A stretch of DNA of 64,000 nucleotides from Palaemon carinicauda (taxonomy: Eukaryota; Arthropoda; Malacostraca; Decapoda; Palaemonidae). The DNA is taken from positions 61,164,662-61,228,661 of the forward strand of contig NC_090739.1 in NCBI RefSeq assembly GCF_036898095.1, in the 5' to 3' direction. Below the pieces are notes generated by a model. The model was not told the origin of the DNA, made no database searches, and saw only the letters and a program-made list of their open reading frames with translations. The translations under genes and the position numbers were made by a program. Below are positions 10,106 to 19,000 of the stretch, one piece after another (position 1 is the stretch's first letter; every line of letters starts with the position of its first letter).

Positions 10106-11935
10106 CTATGGATTATTTCTGGAAGACATCTTGGATGAGGTCTTCCCATTAGCAGTTTTTAATCTAACATTATTACCTGTAGGTTTCTTCAGAGGTGGTC
10201 TTGTTATAATGGGTTTTATGTTTGTGTTTTTCTTTGTATCCTTTTGATCTATTTGTTGAGGTGGATGGTGGACCTCAACTTGAATTTCTGATTTATTCAG
10301 TTTATCTTCTGGTCCATTAGAAACATCAACAGACAAAACATCAAATTTATTTGATGTCATAACCTTGACGTTTCTAATGGAGGGTGGAGAGAGAGATGGA
10401 GGTCTCTCTCTTTTCCTATTTATCAGTGGTGAGGATTTACCAGGTTTTTGCACCTTCCCTACCACAGGTGCACCTGGTAACTTTGTTTCGGGTGGAACTT
10501 CCATCAAATCAGGCAAGGACATGGCCTGAGAGAGGTTAGTACTATTGTTGGTAATGGGGGATGAAGTTTGTATAGAAGTGGGCAGTGTTGCAGTTTTAAT
10601 ACACAGTGGTAAAGCCTTGGAAGGCAATATGCTTACCTTGTCACGTAAAACTCTACTATCATTAGATGATGTATTTCCTTTTTGGGAATTACTGGCAGCA
10701 CTATGTGGGTTTGATGTCTCCTGTGGTATATTTTCTCTTGATTTCAGTGCCTTTGCATAGCTGTTTGGTTTTTTCAGTAGTCTTTTGGCATGTCCTACAC
10801 TTATGTGTTCTACACTGGATTTGTTGAGGGCTGCTTCTTCAAACTTATAAATCTCGCAGCTCCTGTCAGTGGATTTATGGTTTGAATTGCAATTCAAACA
10901 GCTGGGCTCAAGTGTACACTCTCCATGATAGGGACTGGCACAGATGCTACACATTTTTTCATTTTTACAAACTTTAGAAGGATGTCCAAATTTGAAACAT
11001 TTGAAGCATTGTAAGGGCTTTTGTTTAAAAGGTCGAACTTTTATTCTTTCATTTTCAATATCGATGTGGAAAGGCACATCAGCATCCTGGAAAGTAAGGA
11101 TAATCATTGACGTCCCAGGAATCTTATGGACTTTCCACACTGTTAATGGGCACATGGCTAGTATTTCCTCTTCTGTAAATTCGTAAAGATCTTTATTGAA
11201 GACTACTCCCCTTCCGTAACTAAAGTTTAGGTGGGGTTTGACATCTAACATATCCTCATCACTGTTTGTCGTAAGGTTAGACAGTATTACTGATTGCGTG
11301 AATGATTTAGCATGGATTAGGAAGCTATTTTTCCCAAAGCGAGATATATCACCTGGTGCAATGGTTCCTACCTTTTTCTGAATTAGTTTGCTAATTTTAA
11401 AATAATTCCCATTACTCCCTTTAGGCTCGGCAACAAGCCACATTGGTGGTTTTGGCTTTCTTTGGGGGAGCATAGTTAAATCGATATCTTTCTCAAACCA
11501 GTCAGCAGGTCTATATACATCCAAATTGTTTGGTATCTTATCACATAGGGCACCCATGACATTTAGATTATTAATTTTGATATCATTGATGTTACATATT
11601 GCATTGAATGCTTCTTCATGATTATTATAAGTTATCCATGAATGCCATTTTTCATTTTCAAGTTTCATTCTAATTTCTTTTATCACTCCATAGCATCTAA
11701 ATGCTTTATATATCATACCATAATCAGTATTTATTGGAATTTGGGTAACATGAAGGATTCTTAGTTTCCCTTTGTTACCCGACTTAATTGGTTTTGAAAC
11801 ATTAGTAGAGGGGTCCTTTTTTGTTCCTAAGTCGTCAACAGAATTTTCCTTAATTGAATTAGCTGAGGTCGTCAACAGTGCCGGGGGGGAGTCAGCGTAT
11901 CCAGGGGATGGGGGTTCATTGCTTAAAGAATCCAT
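10106..11935 (-). CDS. LINE1 ORF1: RNA-binding gag-like protein
   Basis: An intact 609-codon frame starts at ATG 11933-11935. Residues about 58-132 form an RRM-like fold, beginning LRILHVTQIP and followed by a GVIKEIRMKL strand. Three zinc knuckles follow: CFKCFKFGHPSKVC at about 310-323, CSICASPYHGEC at 329-340, and CLNCNSNHKSTDRSC at 346-360. The C-terminal third is Ser/Pro/Lys-rich and looks disordered. Such proteins coat the retrotransposon RNA and form the ribonucleoprotein that ORF2 acts in. The stop at 10106-10108 lies 14 bases before the first ORF2 codon used, so ORF2 is likely made by re-initiation from the same RNA. The second assembled copy (21875-23705) has one extra T that splits this frame. 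Confidence 0.93.
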   Translation of the reverse strand: MDSLSNEPPSPGYADSPPALLTTSANSIKENSVDDLGTKKDPSTNVSKPIKSGNKGKLRILHVTQIPINTDYGMIYKAFRCYGVIKEIRMKLENEKWHSWITYNNHEEAFNAICNINDIKINNLNVMGALCDKIPNNLDVYRPADWFEKDIDLTMLPQRKPKPPMWLVAEPKGSNGNYFKISKLIQKKVGTIAPGDISRFGKNSFLIHAKSFTQSVILSNLTTNSDEDMLDVKPHLNFSYGRGVVFNKDLYEFTEEEILAMCPLTVWKVHKIPGTSMIILTFQDADVPFHIDIENERIKVRPFKQKPLQCFKCFKFGHPSKVCKNEKMCSICASPYHGECTLEPSCLNCNSNHKSTDRSCEIYKFEEAALNKSSVEHISVGHAKRLLKKPNSYAKALKSRENIPQETSNPHSAASNSQKGNTSSNDSRVLRDKVSILPSKALPLCIKTATLPTSIQTSSPITNNSTNLSQAMSLPDLMEVPPETKLPGAPVVGKVQKPGKSSPLINRKRERPPSLSPPSIRNVKVMTSNKFDVLSVDVSNGPEDKLNKSEIQVEVHHPPQQIDQKDTKKNTNIKPIITRPPLKKPTGNNVRLKTANGKTSSKMSSRNNP

Positions 11936-12640
11936 TAGACGAGAGAGAGAGAAAAGGGTTACTTAGATGTACCTGCTCGAGAATGTTAGGCCATCACACG
12001 CCAGAAAGGAAATTTGCACTTTCCACTATCGGCACAATGAGAGTATACTTCCCAGATGGTCCACTCCATACCCTACCCGAAGGATAGCATCAAAACAGAT
12101 ATAGAGGCACAGGTGTAAGCTGAACCCGCCTGTTAGGACTGAGACCAAGAAATTATGGAATCATCCTCCCCATATCTGTAATGACGGGCTTCCGGCCAAA
12201 AGCCGAGAGTCCTACCCCAAGCATTGGATCCCCCTGGATTCCGAAGACCCAACACTTGAGAATAGTTCCGCCAAAAAGGTCCAAACCATCTTCGGGATGG
12301 CTGAAATCATCCAATACTCTCACATATAGCTTTGAATGCAAACACCTCCCAACCGTGACACCTCCTCCCACTCATCAAAGCAGGCAGCAATATAGGATGT
12401 ATGAACATCCACGCCGGGGCTACAATGGATGAGAAACATCCAAGCCATAGGAAAGAAAAAAAAAAAATAATAATAATAAATATATATGTACATAATATAT
12501 ACACATATATAATGAGGGAAATTTTTCTCATTGAGTTTGGAAAGCAAGACGAAAGAAAGTTTATGAAATTAGGATAAGGTCGAAGTAATATTGAGAAAAA
12601 GAAAAAGGTGAAAGAGAGAAATTTAGATTCAAACTGGGGG

Positions 12641-12753
12641 AGTAATTTCCCCAAGTTCGAGAGCCCTCTTGCCCGTCACCAAGTTTCAGCACGGGAGTGA
12701 AATGCCGTGCTGAAGCTCAATGACTTCATCAAGGCATTCTCTCATTAAGAGGG
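12641..12753 (-). promoter_or_regulatory. structured 5' end of LINE1
   Basis: Read on the minus strand, the element begins CCCTCTTAATGAGAGAATGC. The first seven bases can pair with AAGAGGG about 85 bases downstream. The next GAGAG can pair with CTCTC immediately after that AAGAGGG, giving a pseudoknot. Between them lies a 10-bp hairpin, TTCAGCACGG / CCGTGCTGAA. LINE2 keeps the same elements at 40029-40131. A promoter or RNA function is inferred; I/R1-type LINEs usually carry internal 5' promoters. Confidence 0.5.
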
Positions 12754-12767
12754 AGCCACAATTGAAT
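12754..12767. repeat. target-site duplication of LINE1, right copy
   Basis: A perfect second copy of AGCCACAATTGAAT (see 6230-6243). Confidence 0.95.
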
Positions 12768-12862
12768 TATTCAGGACATCTCATCACCCTCCGGCTTCAC
12801 CGGAGGTCGCCCATACACTTCACACTTATATTTGCCTTGCCTTTAGCTAAGGCTTGTGTTTT
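12768..12862 (+). repeat. leader repeat of element A, copy 2
   Basis: The second copy of the leader repeat described at 6105-6229, with the CCTCCGGCTTCACCGGAGG hairpin. It was contiguous with the first before LINE1 inserted. The following 12863-13150 shows no coding signal. Confidence 0.7.
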
Positions 12863-13160
12863 ATATTTATTTTAAGGGCCTGTCACTGCTTCCCCGACCC
12901 TCAGAGGTCGGCCGATTGCTTTAGGTTATTTATTCTTCTGTCATTAACAGACATTAGGTAAATACAAACAATTGAATATAAAAGCACCAGCAATGGTATG
13001 GGGCTGTATCATCTTAAAAAGTGATATCCAGATATTAGTTAAATGCAATATTGGAGCTTAGGAAATTCAGTGAGAGCCAGAGCTCTATAATAATAGGGTT
13101 TTTTAACCCCTTATCAGAGTTTCAAGGAACACCAGACTCATGTCTCCTTTCTTTTACAGA

Positions 13161-13348
13161 AGGTCCGTTGTACTGCCGAAGGATGCCCTGCCAAGTTCAA
13201 CGACCCCGTTGGGCATGACCTCTGTCGGTCCCATGCGCACTGCTCCATCCCCTTTATCCGGGAACCGGGACAGGCCCAATATATGGTCTGGTTCCCGGAT
13301 TTGTGCTAGCTCTGTTACGAGCTGTCGTCAATTCTACTGAACGATGAT
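13161..13348 (+). CDS. element A gag, Cys/His-rich exon
   Basis: The polypyrimidine tract TTTCTTTTACAG ends at 13159 or 13160 and could be a splice acceptor. The frame then reads VRC at about 13163-13171, followed by C-P-A-K and PVGHDLCRSHAHCS. It ends NDD at 13348, directly before GTAAGT. One TAG interrupts it near the end, after FPDLC. Element C has the same pattern (VRC, PCGHEVCRSHTHCS) in its exon at 47463-47618. Conserved spacing of Cys and His suggests a small zinc-binding module. Function is unknown; nucleic-acid binding is a guess from the family context. Splice sites are consensus but untested. Confidence 0.6.
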
Positions 13349-13477
13349 GTAAGTGGGTTTTCCTTTTGTTCCTTATTTCTCGTTGGCAGACACTAATTTA
13401 GCCATTAATATGATATACACAGTATATTTTGGAGAGCAAACCCCCTCCTGCATCACTAATCACTGCAAATCTTTCAG
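13349..13477 (+). other. putative gag intron of element A
   Basis: The donor GTAAGTGGG at 13349 follows GATGAT, and the acceptor AATCTTTCAG ends at 13477. Joining 13348 to 13478 keeps the reading frame. Element C has the equivalent intron at 47619-47818. Confidence 0.6.
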
Positions 13478-15439
13478 GCCGATGATGTCTCTCTTCGATC
13501 AGCAAGGGCTACTCTTCGTCCTTGGGTGTCGGGCTTCGGCAGGAATGCCCCGTCTGGCGCACCCTATCTCCTCGATGGAGACATGGCCTCCCGTCTCTTC
13601 CCAGGCTCGACTACTGCTACAGTCTCCCCTGAAGTGGCTGCCCCCTTAATTGAAGAAGTCAGGGCCACCATTTCCGCGGAGGACGAACCCCTCGTACCGG
13701 TGGACGTGGCAGATCTGGATATAGACGTAGAACCCAGGGACGAGCAGGTAAGTGGTGCCGAGTTGGTGGAAACCCTTTTCTCTCCTACTCCCTCTTCTAC
13801 CTCTTCCTTTCTAGGTTTTGATAACTCTAAGGCTTCTCCTCGGGATCCCTCTGCCTCCGTACGACCCAAGGTGAAGCCACTTCGAACTTATAAGACTTCA
13901 GCTTTGCCAGTATCAACGTCACCGGTCCCCGGACCCTCGACAGCTCCTGATATTCATATTGCTCCTCGTAAAACCACGACTCCTAAGAAGTCTAAGTCTA
14001 CCAAATCCAAGACAAAACCAACGGGTGGCTTTCAGGTACCCTGGGGCGATCTCTTCCCCGTCGAACTGGTCAGAGATTTGGTCAGGGAACAACTTCAACA
14101 TCAGTCTGGGGCGATGACAGCGATTAAGGATATGATGGCTACTCTGATCCGCGCCGGAACTCAGCTTCCTCCTCCTTCTGCCCCAGACGCATCGAAGCTA
14201 CCGCCCTTCGATAAAAACAATCCTTGGCGGTTTGCCTTGCATGCCCCATTCTTAGATGGTTCCCTAACTCTGGAGGGCATAGGCACCCGCCCTCTAGAGG
14301 ACCTGGAGTTCTACCCCCCGGGCCTAGAATTCCCGTTCAATGGCTTCGTACATTTAAAGGAACATGCATTGGTCCGTATGGACAAGGTGCCGAAGGAAAC
14401 GGTGATATTTCCAAAAGAGCAGGCCCAGGCTATCTGGGCCAGAACACTATCAGAGTGGGGGTGTATTAACTCCAAGCTCACCCCACACAAAGGTGCCTAC
14501 ACTATTTTTACGACAGTGGCCTCCATCTCTTTGCCGCTCATAGACAAAGTCACAGAGCTGACTATACAGGCCATCAAGGAAGGCTCTTCCATGCCGGCTC
14601 TCAAAGAGACGGACCCCACCTCTTTGCTTATTCCGGGTACCTCTGCAACCTGGGATGACGCGGCGTCTACCTTCACAGTGGGGAAGCTAAACCCGGACTG
14701 TGCCTCTACTCTTTACTCTGAGAAGCTTCCCAGATTAATAGAGAGTCTTCTCAAAACTGAGTTCGAGACCCGTACTAGACTAGCTAGGTCCCTCCAATCC
14801 ATCACCTCCATGGAGTCCCTAGCATCGCTTTACCCAGAGGAAACGGTGTTCAGAGTCGCCACAAAGAACCAGCTACTGTCCTACCAAATAGACCTCCATG
14901 ACTTCTGGTCGGCTCGAGTTAGTTGCAGGAAGTTCGTTCTGTCTGAGGCCTCCATCAGACATGAACCGAACAGGCTGATAGCGTCCTCCTGCTGGGGTAA
15001 GACCCTCTTCCCTCAGACCGAAGTTGATAAGGTTCTTCAGGACGCGGCGAGGGCAAACCAAAATTTGCAGGTAAGGTGGGGTCTCTCAGCCAAAAGGAGG
15101 TTCGAACCCCAGAAACAGACGTTCTTCAAGAAGAAGCAGAGGTTTAGTCCCTACAAGACGGTCCGGGGTAACTCGTCCCCACAGTCTTCCGCTGCCTCGA
15201 CTTCTCAACAACCGGCTCCCCCTCAGCAGGTAGTCTACCTCACTGCTCCCCCTGGTACACAGCCCAACCCCTCTTGGATGTCCTCTCCTGCATACAACCC
15301 TGCCTACGAATCCTCCGGTTCCTTTCGTGGATACCAGAGAGGAAGTTTCAGAGGTAGAGGACAGTTCCACCAACGCGGCGGACCTAGAGCAAGGGGTGCC
15401 CGTGGAGGGAGGGGACCTAGGTTCACTCCCTCCCAATGA
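13478..15439 (+). CDS. element A gag-like protein, main exon
   Basis: The open frame runs from the putative acceptor at 13478 to TGA at 15437-15439, about 653 codons. The N-terminus (ATLRPWVSGFGRN) aligns with the C element exon (ATLKIWIGGFARN). The middle contains LPPFDKNNPWRFALHAPF and FYPPGLEFPF, motifs shared with C. The C-terminus is an RGG-type tail (GSFRGRGQFHQRGG), typical of RNA binding in gag-like proteins that lack zinc knuckles. There is no ATG at the exon start, consistent with upstream exons. The stop overlaps the pol frame, and an ATG in the pol frame at 15444-15446 follows four bases after the stop, so pol could be made by stop-start re-initiation. The frame is intact and identical in the second assembled copy. 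Confidence 0.85.
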   Translation, partial: ADDVSLRSARATLRPWVSGFGRNAPSGAPYLLDGDMASRLFPGSTTATVSPEVAAPLIEEVRATISAEDEPLVPVDVADLDIDVEPRDEQVSGAELVETLFSPTPSSTSSFLGFDNSKASPRDPSASVRPKVKPLRTYKTSALPVSTSPVPGPSTAPDIHIAPRKTTTPKKSKSTKSKTKPTGGFQVPWGDLFPVELVRDLVREQLQHQSGAMTAIKDMMATLIRAGTQLPPPSAPDASKLPPFDKNNPWRFALHAPFLDGSLTLEGIGTRPLEDLEFYPPGLEFPFNGFVHLKEHALVRMDKVPKETVIFPKEQAQAIWARTLSEWGCINSKLTPHKGAYTIFTTVASISLPLIDKVTELTIQAIKEGSSMPALKETDPTSLLIPGTSATWDDAASTFTVGKLNPDCASTLYSEKLPRLIESLLKTEFETRTRLARSLQSITSMESLASLYPEETVFRVATKNQLLSYQIDLHDFWSARVSCRKFVLSEASIRHEPNRLIASSCWGKTLFPQTEVDKVLQDAARANQNLQVRWGLSAKRRFEPQKQTFFKKKQRFSPYKTVRGNSSPQSSAASTSQQPAPPQQVVYLTAPPGTQPNPSWMSSPAYNPAYESSGSFRGYQRGSFRGRGQFHQRGGPRARGARGGRGPRFTPSQ

Positions 15440-16523
15440 TGTGATGCCGGTAGGAGGGAGACTTTATCACTTCCGAGACCATTGGACCTTCAGTCCATGG
15501 GCTCACAGCATAATATCCAGGGGCTTGGGTTGGAAATGGTCACAGGGATCCCCTCCTCCACCAGTGACCTTCTTCCAGAGACCCACTCCCATCCTGGAAG
15601 AGTACACCGCAGAGTTACTCAAGAAGAAAGCAATCAAACGGGTTCGATCCCTGAAATTCCAAGGCCGCCTGTTTACAGTCCCGAAGAAAGACTCGTCGGC
15701 GTTGAGGGTAGTTCTGGACTTGTCGAAGCTCAACTCTTACATCCTTTGCGACAAGTTCCGTATGCTGACTATGTCTCAGGTACGGACCTTACTTCCCCGT
15801 GGGGCCGTCACCACCTCTATCGATCTTACCGACGCCTATTATCATGTCCCAGTAGCTCGAAACTTCTCTCCTTACCTAGGCTTCCGTCTCGGCAAGAAAG
15901 CCTTTGCATGCAAAGTCATGCCCTTCGGTCTCAGCATTGCCCCCAGGATATTCACGAAACTGGGGGAGACGGTGCTCGAACAACTCAGAAACCAAGGGAT
16001 ACAGATCATCGCCTATCTGGACGATTGGCTCATTTGGGCCCAGTCGAACCAGGAATGCAACAGAGCTACGTCGAAGGTACTCCACTTTCTCGCCAAACTG
16101 GGCTTCCAAGTCAATCTCCGAAAGTCTCGCCTACAACCATCAAGCCACTTCGAATGGTTAGGCATCCGTTGGGACCTTTCAAAGCACAGACTCTCCCTTC
16201 CTCCCAAGAAGGTAAGGGAGATAGCTTCCAAGGTCAGGAACTTTCTCAAACACAGACAGGTGTCCAGAAGAGCTTTAGAACGAATCCTCGGCCTTCTCCA
16301 ATTTGCCTCACAGACCGATCTCCTATTAAAAGCCAAACTCAAAGACATCAATTGAGTTTGGAGAAAGAGAGCGACAATACCTTTAAGAGACAAGACCTCG
16401 AAGATCCCCTCTGTCTTAAAAATGAGACTGCAACCATGGTCCGAACGGAGGAACCTCTCCAAATCGGTTCCTCTACAGTTCCCCTCTCCACAAGTGACAA
16501 TTCATACCGACGCGTCTCTGAGT
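15327..16523 (+). pseudogene. element A reverse transcriptase and start of RNase H
   Basis: RT motifs are in order: VVLDLSKLNSY, SIDLTDAYYHVP, MPFGLSIAPRIF, then YLDDWL at about 16013-16030, where the tryptophan after the catalytic YLDD is typical of DIRS. The frame meets TGA at 16353-16355 where C has an Arg codon, then continues to HTDASLSGW, the first RNase H motif. A 9-G run at 16528-16536 then moves the frame by one base. A single base change and a single-base indel therefore separate this from an intact pol. Overlap with gag is 113 bases in a different frame. The enzyme would copy the element RNA. Confidence 0.9.
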
Positions 16524-17278
16524 GGATGGGGGGGGGTTACTCCCAACATCAGATGTTTCAGGGCTCTTGGTCACCCGCCATGAAGCAGTTCCATATCAAT
16601 GTTCTCGAAGCCATGGCGGTGTTCTTGACCCTGAAGAGAATCTCTCCTCAGAGGTCGACCCACATCAGAGTAATCTCAGACAGCACGGCCGTAGTCCACT
16701 GCCTCAACAGAGGGGGATCCAAATCACCCAACCTGAAACAGATCCTGGTCACTATCTTCACCTTGGCAGCCGACAAAGACTGGTTCCTGTCAGCAACTCA
16801 CCTAGCAGGAGTCCAGAATGTGATAGCAGACGCATTATCCAGGACGAGCCCACTGGAATCGGAATGGTCCCTGGACATGCACTCCTTCCGGTGGATACTC
16901 AGGCTGGTTCCAGGTCTCCAGGTAGATCTATTCGCGACCAAACTCAATCACAAACTCCCATGTTATGTGACCCCGAACCTGGACCCTCAGGCTTATGCCA
17001 TGGACGCATTAACCCTGGATTGGAACCATTGGCAGAAGATCTACTTATTCCCTCCAGTGAATCTTCTACTGAAAGTCTTACACAAACTCCGCTCCTTCAA
17101 CGGGGCAGTGGCTTTAGTGGCACCTCACTGGCCAAAGAGCAGTTGGTTTCCTCTCCTCCTCGAGTTGAAACTCCGTCCCTTCCGGATCCCATTCCCCAAA
17201 CTGACCCAAGTGGTCCAAACTCGGACTGTGTCAGATTCCTCAAGGATAGCCAAAACCCTAACTTTGTGGATTTCATGA
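16524..17278 (+). pseudogene. element A RNase H and methyltransferase-like domain
   Basis: After the G-run the frame gives INVLEAMAV (catalytic Glu region), SDSTAVVHCLNRGG (catalytic Asp) and HLAGVQNVIADALSR of RNase H. The domain that follows in DIRS pol proteins comes next: VDLFATKLN, DPQAYAMDALTLDW, YLFPPVNLL, VALVAPHWP. This domain is described as Dam-like methyltransferase in the DIRS family; the FPP motif would correspond to its DPPY-type signature, but activity is not established. The frame ends at TGA 17276-17278, within the upstream part of the overlapping recombinase frame. Confidence 0.85.
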
Positions 17279-18226
17279 AGTTTGCGGCTCGTAAGGATGC
17301 AAACATCGACCCAGATAATGTCCACTTTATAGAATCAGACAAAAGGGACTCTACGATTCTCCAATATGATTCGGCGGTTAAGAAACTAGCAGATTTCTTA
17401 AAGAATTCAGACCATTCGGTTATGACTCCTAATTTAGCCATCTCCTTCTTTAGGTCCATATTTGACAAAGGCCTAGCAGCTAGCACTATAACCACCATTG
17501 AGTCAGCTCTGAGGAAAGTCTTCCGGATTGGGTTTAACATTAACCTGGCGGAGTCTTATTTCTCGTCTATTCCAAAAGCATGTGCTAGGCTTCGACCTTC
17601 GGTTCGTCCACAAAAGGTCTCTTGGTCTCTAAATGATGTCCTCAAACTTGCCTCCGACACGGACAACGAATCCTGCTCCTATATCACGCTTCTTAGGAAG
17701 ACTTTATTTCTAACAGCTTTGGCCTCGGGTTCTAGAATCTCAGAACTAGCAGCTCTCTCACGAAACTCAGAAAACATAGATTTCCTCCCTTCAGGTGAAG
17801 TACTTCTTTTTCCTAGCTAAAAACGAAGACCCCCAAAATAGGTGGTCCCCTTGGAAGATTATCCCTCCTCTCCAAGATACTTCTCTATGTCCAGTCACTA
17901 CTCTCAGGGCCTTTTTAGCCAGGACTGCTACCTGATCGTCTGGCCCCTGGTTTATCAGAGAACAAGGAGGCACCATTTCCATATGTGGTATTAGGCAACA
18001 GATCCTATACTTCATTAAACAAGCCAATCCGGGATCATTTCCCCATGCTCATGATATCTGGTCAGTAGCTACCTCCATCAATTTATTTCCAAAATATGGA
18101 CTTTGATGACCTTAAAAAGTACACGGGTTGGAAATCTCCTATGGTCTTCAAACGCCACTATCTAAAGAACTTACAGGCCCTTGAATACCCAACGGTTGCA
18201 GCTGGGAGCCGTATCTTCCCCAGTGA
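17170..18226 (+). pseudogene. element A tyrosine recombinase (degenerate)
   Basis: The frame overlaps the end of the methyltransferase domain. It carries the N-terminal SAM-like region (LQYDSAVKKLADFL), the first catalytic Arg in ASGSRISELAAL, and the final catalytic Tyr in FKRHYLKNL. Compared with element C there is a deletion of about 14 bases near 17810 that shifts the frame, and TGA at 17933-17935 where C has an Arg-containing stretch. The HxxR motif reads HDIW (Trp codon 18059-18061). Extra single bases near 18083 and 18213 distinguish this copy from the second assembled copy and are likely sequence errors at a contig end. The intact enzyme would integrate a circular DNA copy. Confidence 0.9.
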
Positions 18227-18350
18227 TCTCTTGTTCTTCCTTTCATCCATCTCTTTTCTTCTCCCTCCTACCCTCCACTCGCACCACGACGCCGCTTCCT
18301 TGGTGGTTCGTTAGCCCTAAGTTTATTACATATTAGGTTAATATGATTGT

Positions 18351-18500
18351 AGGGTCTATCTATTCGTTAGAATAGTGTTTTAATAGAGTTTCAGAATAAA
18401 TCTATACTACCAAAAGGTTGCATTTGTAAAAGTGATCATCAACAATGTTGCAACACAAATATATAAATACATATGTATACATACGTATATACATACATAT
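18351..18500. other. contig tail of uncertain origin
   Basis: From 18352 the sequence departs from the second copy (30122 onward) and becomes AT-rich with TACATA repeats until the gap. It may be chimeric or an allelic variant; it contains nothing recognisable. Confidence 0.5.
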
Positions 18501-19000
18501 NNNNNNNNNNNNNNNNNNNNNNNNNNNNNNNNNNNNNNNNNNNNNNNNNNNNNNNNNNNNNNNNNNNNNNNNNNNNNNNNNNNNNNNNNNNNNNNNNNNN
18601 NNNNNNNNNNNNNNNNNNNNNNNNNNNNNNNNNNNNNNNNNNNNNNNNNNNNNNNNNNNNNNNNNNNNNNNNNNNNNNNNNNNNNNNNNNNNNNNNNNNN
18701 NNNNNNNNNNNNNNNNNNNNNNNNNNNNNNNNNNNNNNNNNNNNNNNNNNNNNNNNNNNNNNNNNNNNNNNNNNNNNNNNNNNNNNNNNNNNNNNNNNNN
18801 NNNNNNNNNNNNNNNNNNNNNNNNNNNNNNNNNNNNNNNNNNNNNNNNNNNNNNNNNNNNNNNNNNNNNNNNNNNNNNNNNNNNNNNNNNNNNNNNNNNN
18901 NNNNNNNNNNNNNNNNNNNNNNNNNNNNNNNNNNNNNNNNNNNNNNNNNNNNNNNNNNNNNNNNNNNNNNNNNNNNNNNNNNNNNNNNNNNNNNNNNNNN
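18501..19000. other. assembly gap of exactly 500 N
   Basis: A run of 500 N, the size usually written for a gap of unknown length. Open frames reported across it are artefacts of undefined bases. Confidence 0.99.

Larger units (their letters stand above)
6244..12753 (-). mobile_element. LINE1: full-length I-superfamily non-LTR retrotransposon
   Basis: This is a 6510-bp element between perfect 14-bp target-site duplications. On the minus strand it has a structured 5' leader (12641-12753), a gag-like ORF1 with an RRM-like domain and three zinc knuckles, and an ORF2 with apurinic-type endonuclease, RT and RNase H. The 3' tail is (ATTC)n at 6244-6256. The RNase H together with CCHC knuckles in ORF1 places it in the I superfamily (I or Nimb-like clade), the exact clade being an inference. 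It landed in the leader of DIRS element A. Only one nonsense codon was seen, so insertion was recent or the copy is well preserved. Confidence 0.93.

Noticed and set aside
12641..12753. HDV-type self-cleaving ribozyme at the LINE 5' end
   Set aside because: The pairing order lacks the P3/P4 arrangement and the L3 core; a pseudoknot is possible but not that fold.
15482..16520. Upstream part of the 598-codon plus-strand frame overlapping the RT of element A
   Set aside because: No domain until the frame becomes the real RNase H frame after the G-run; the RT lies in another frame over the same DNA.
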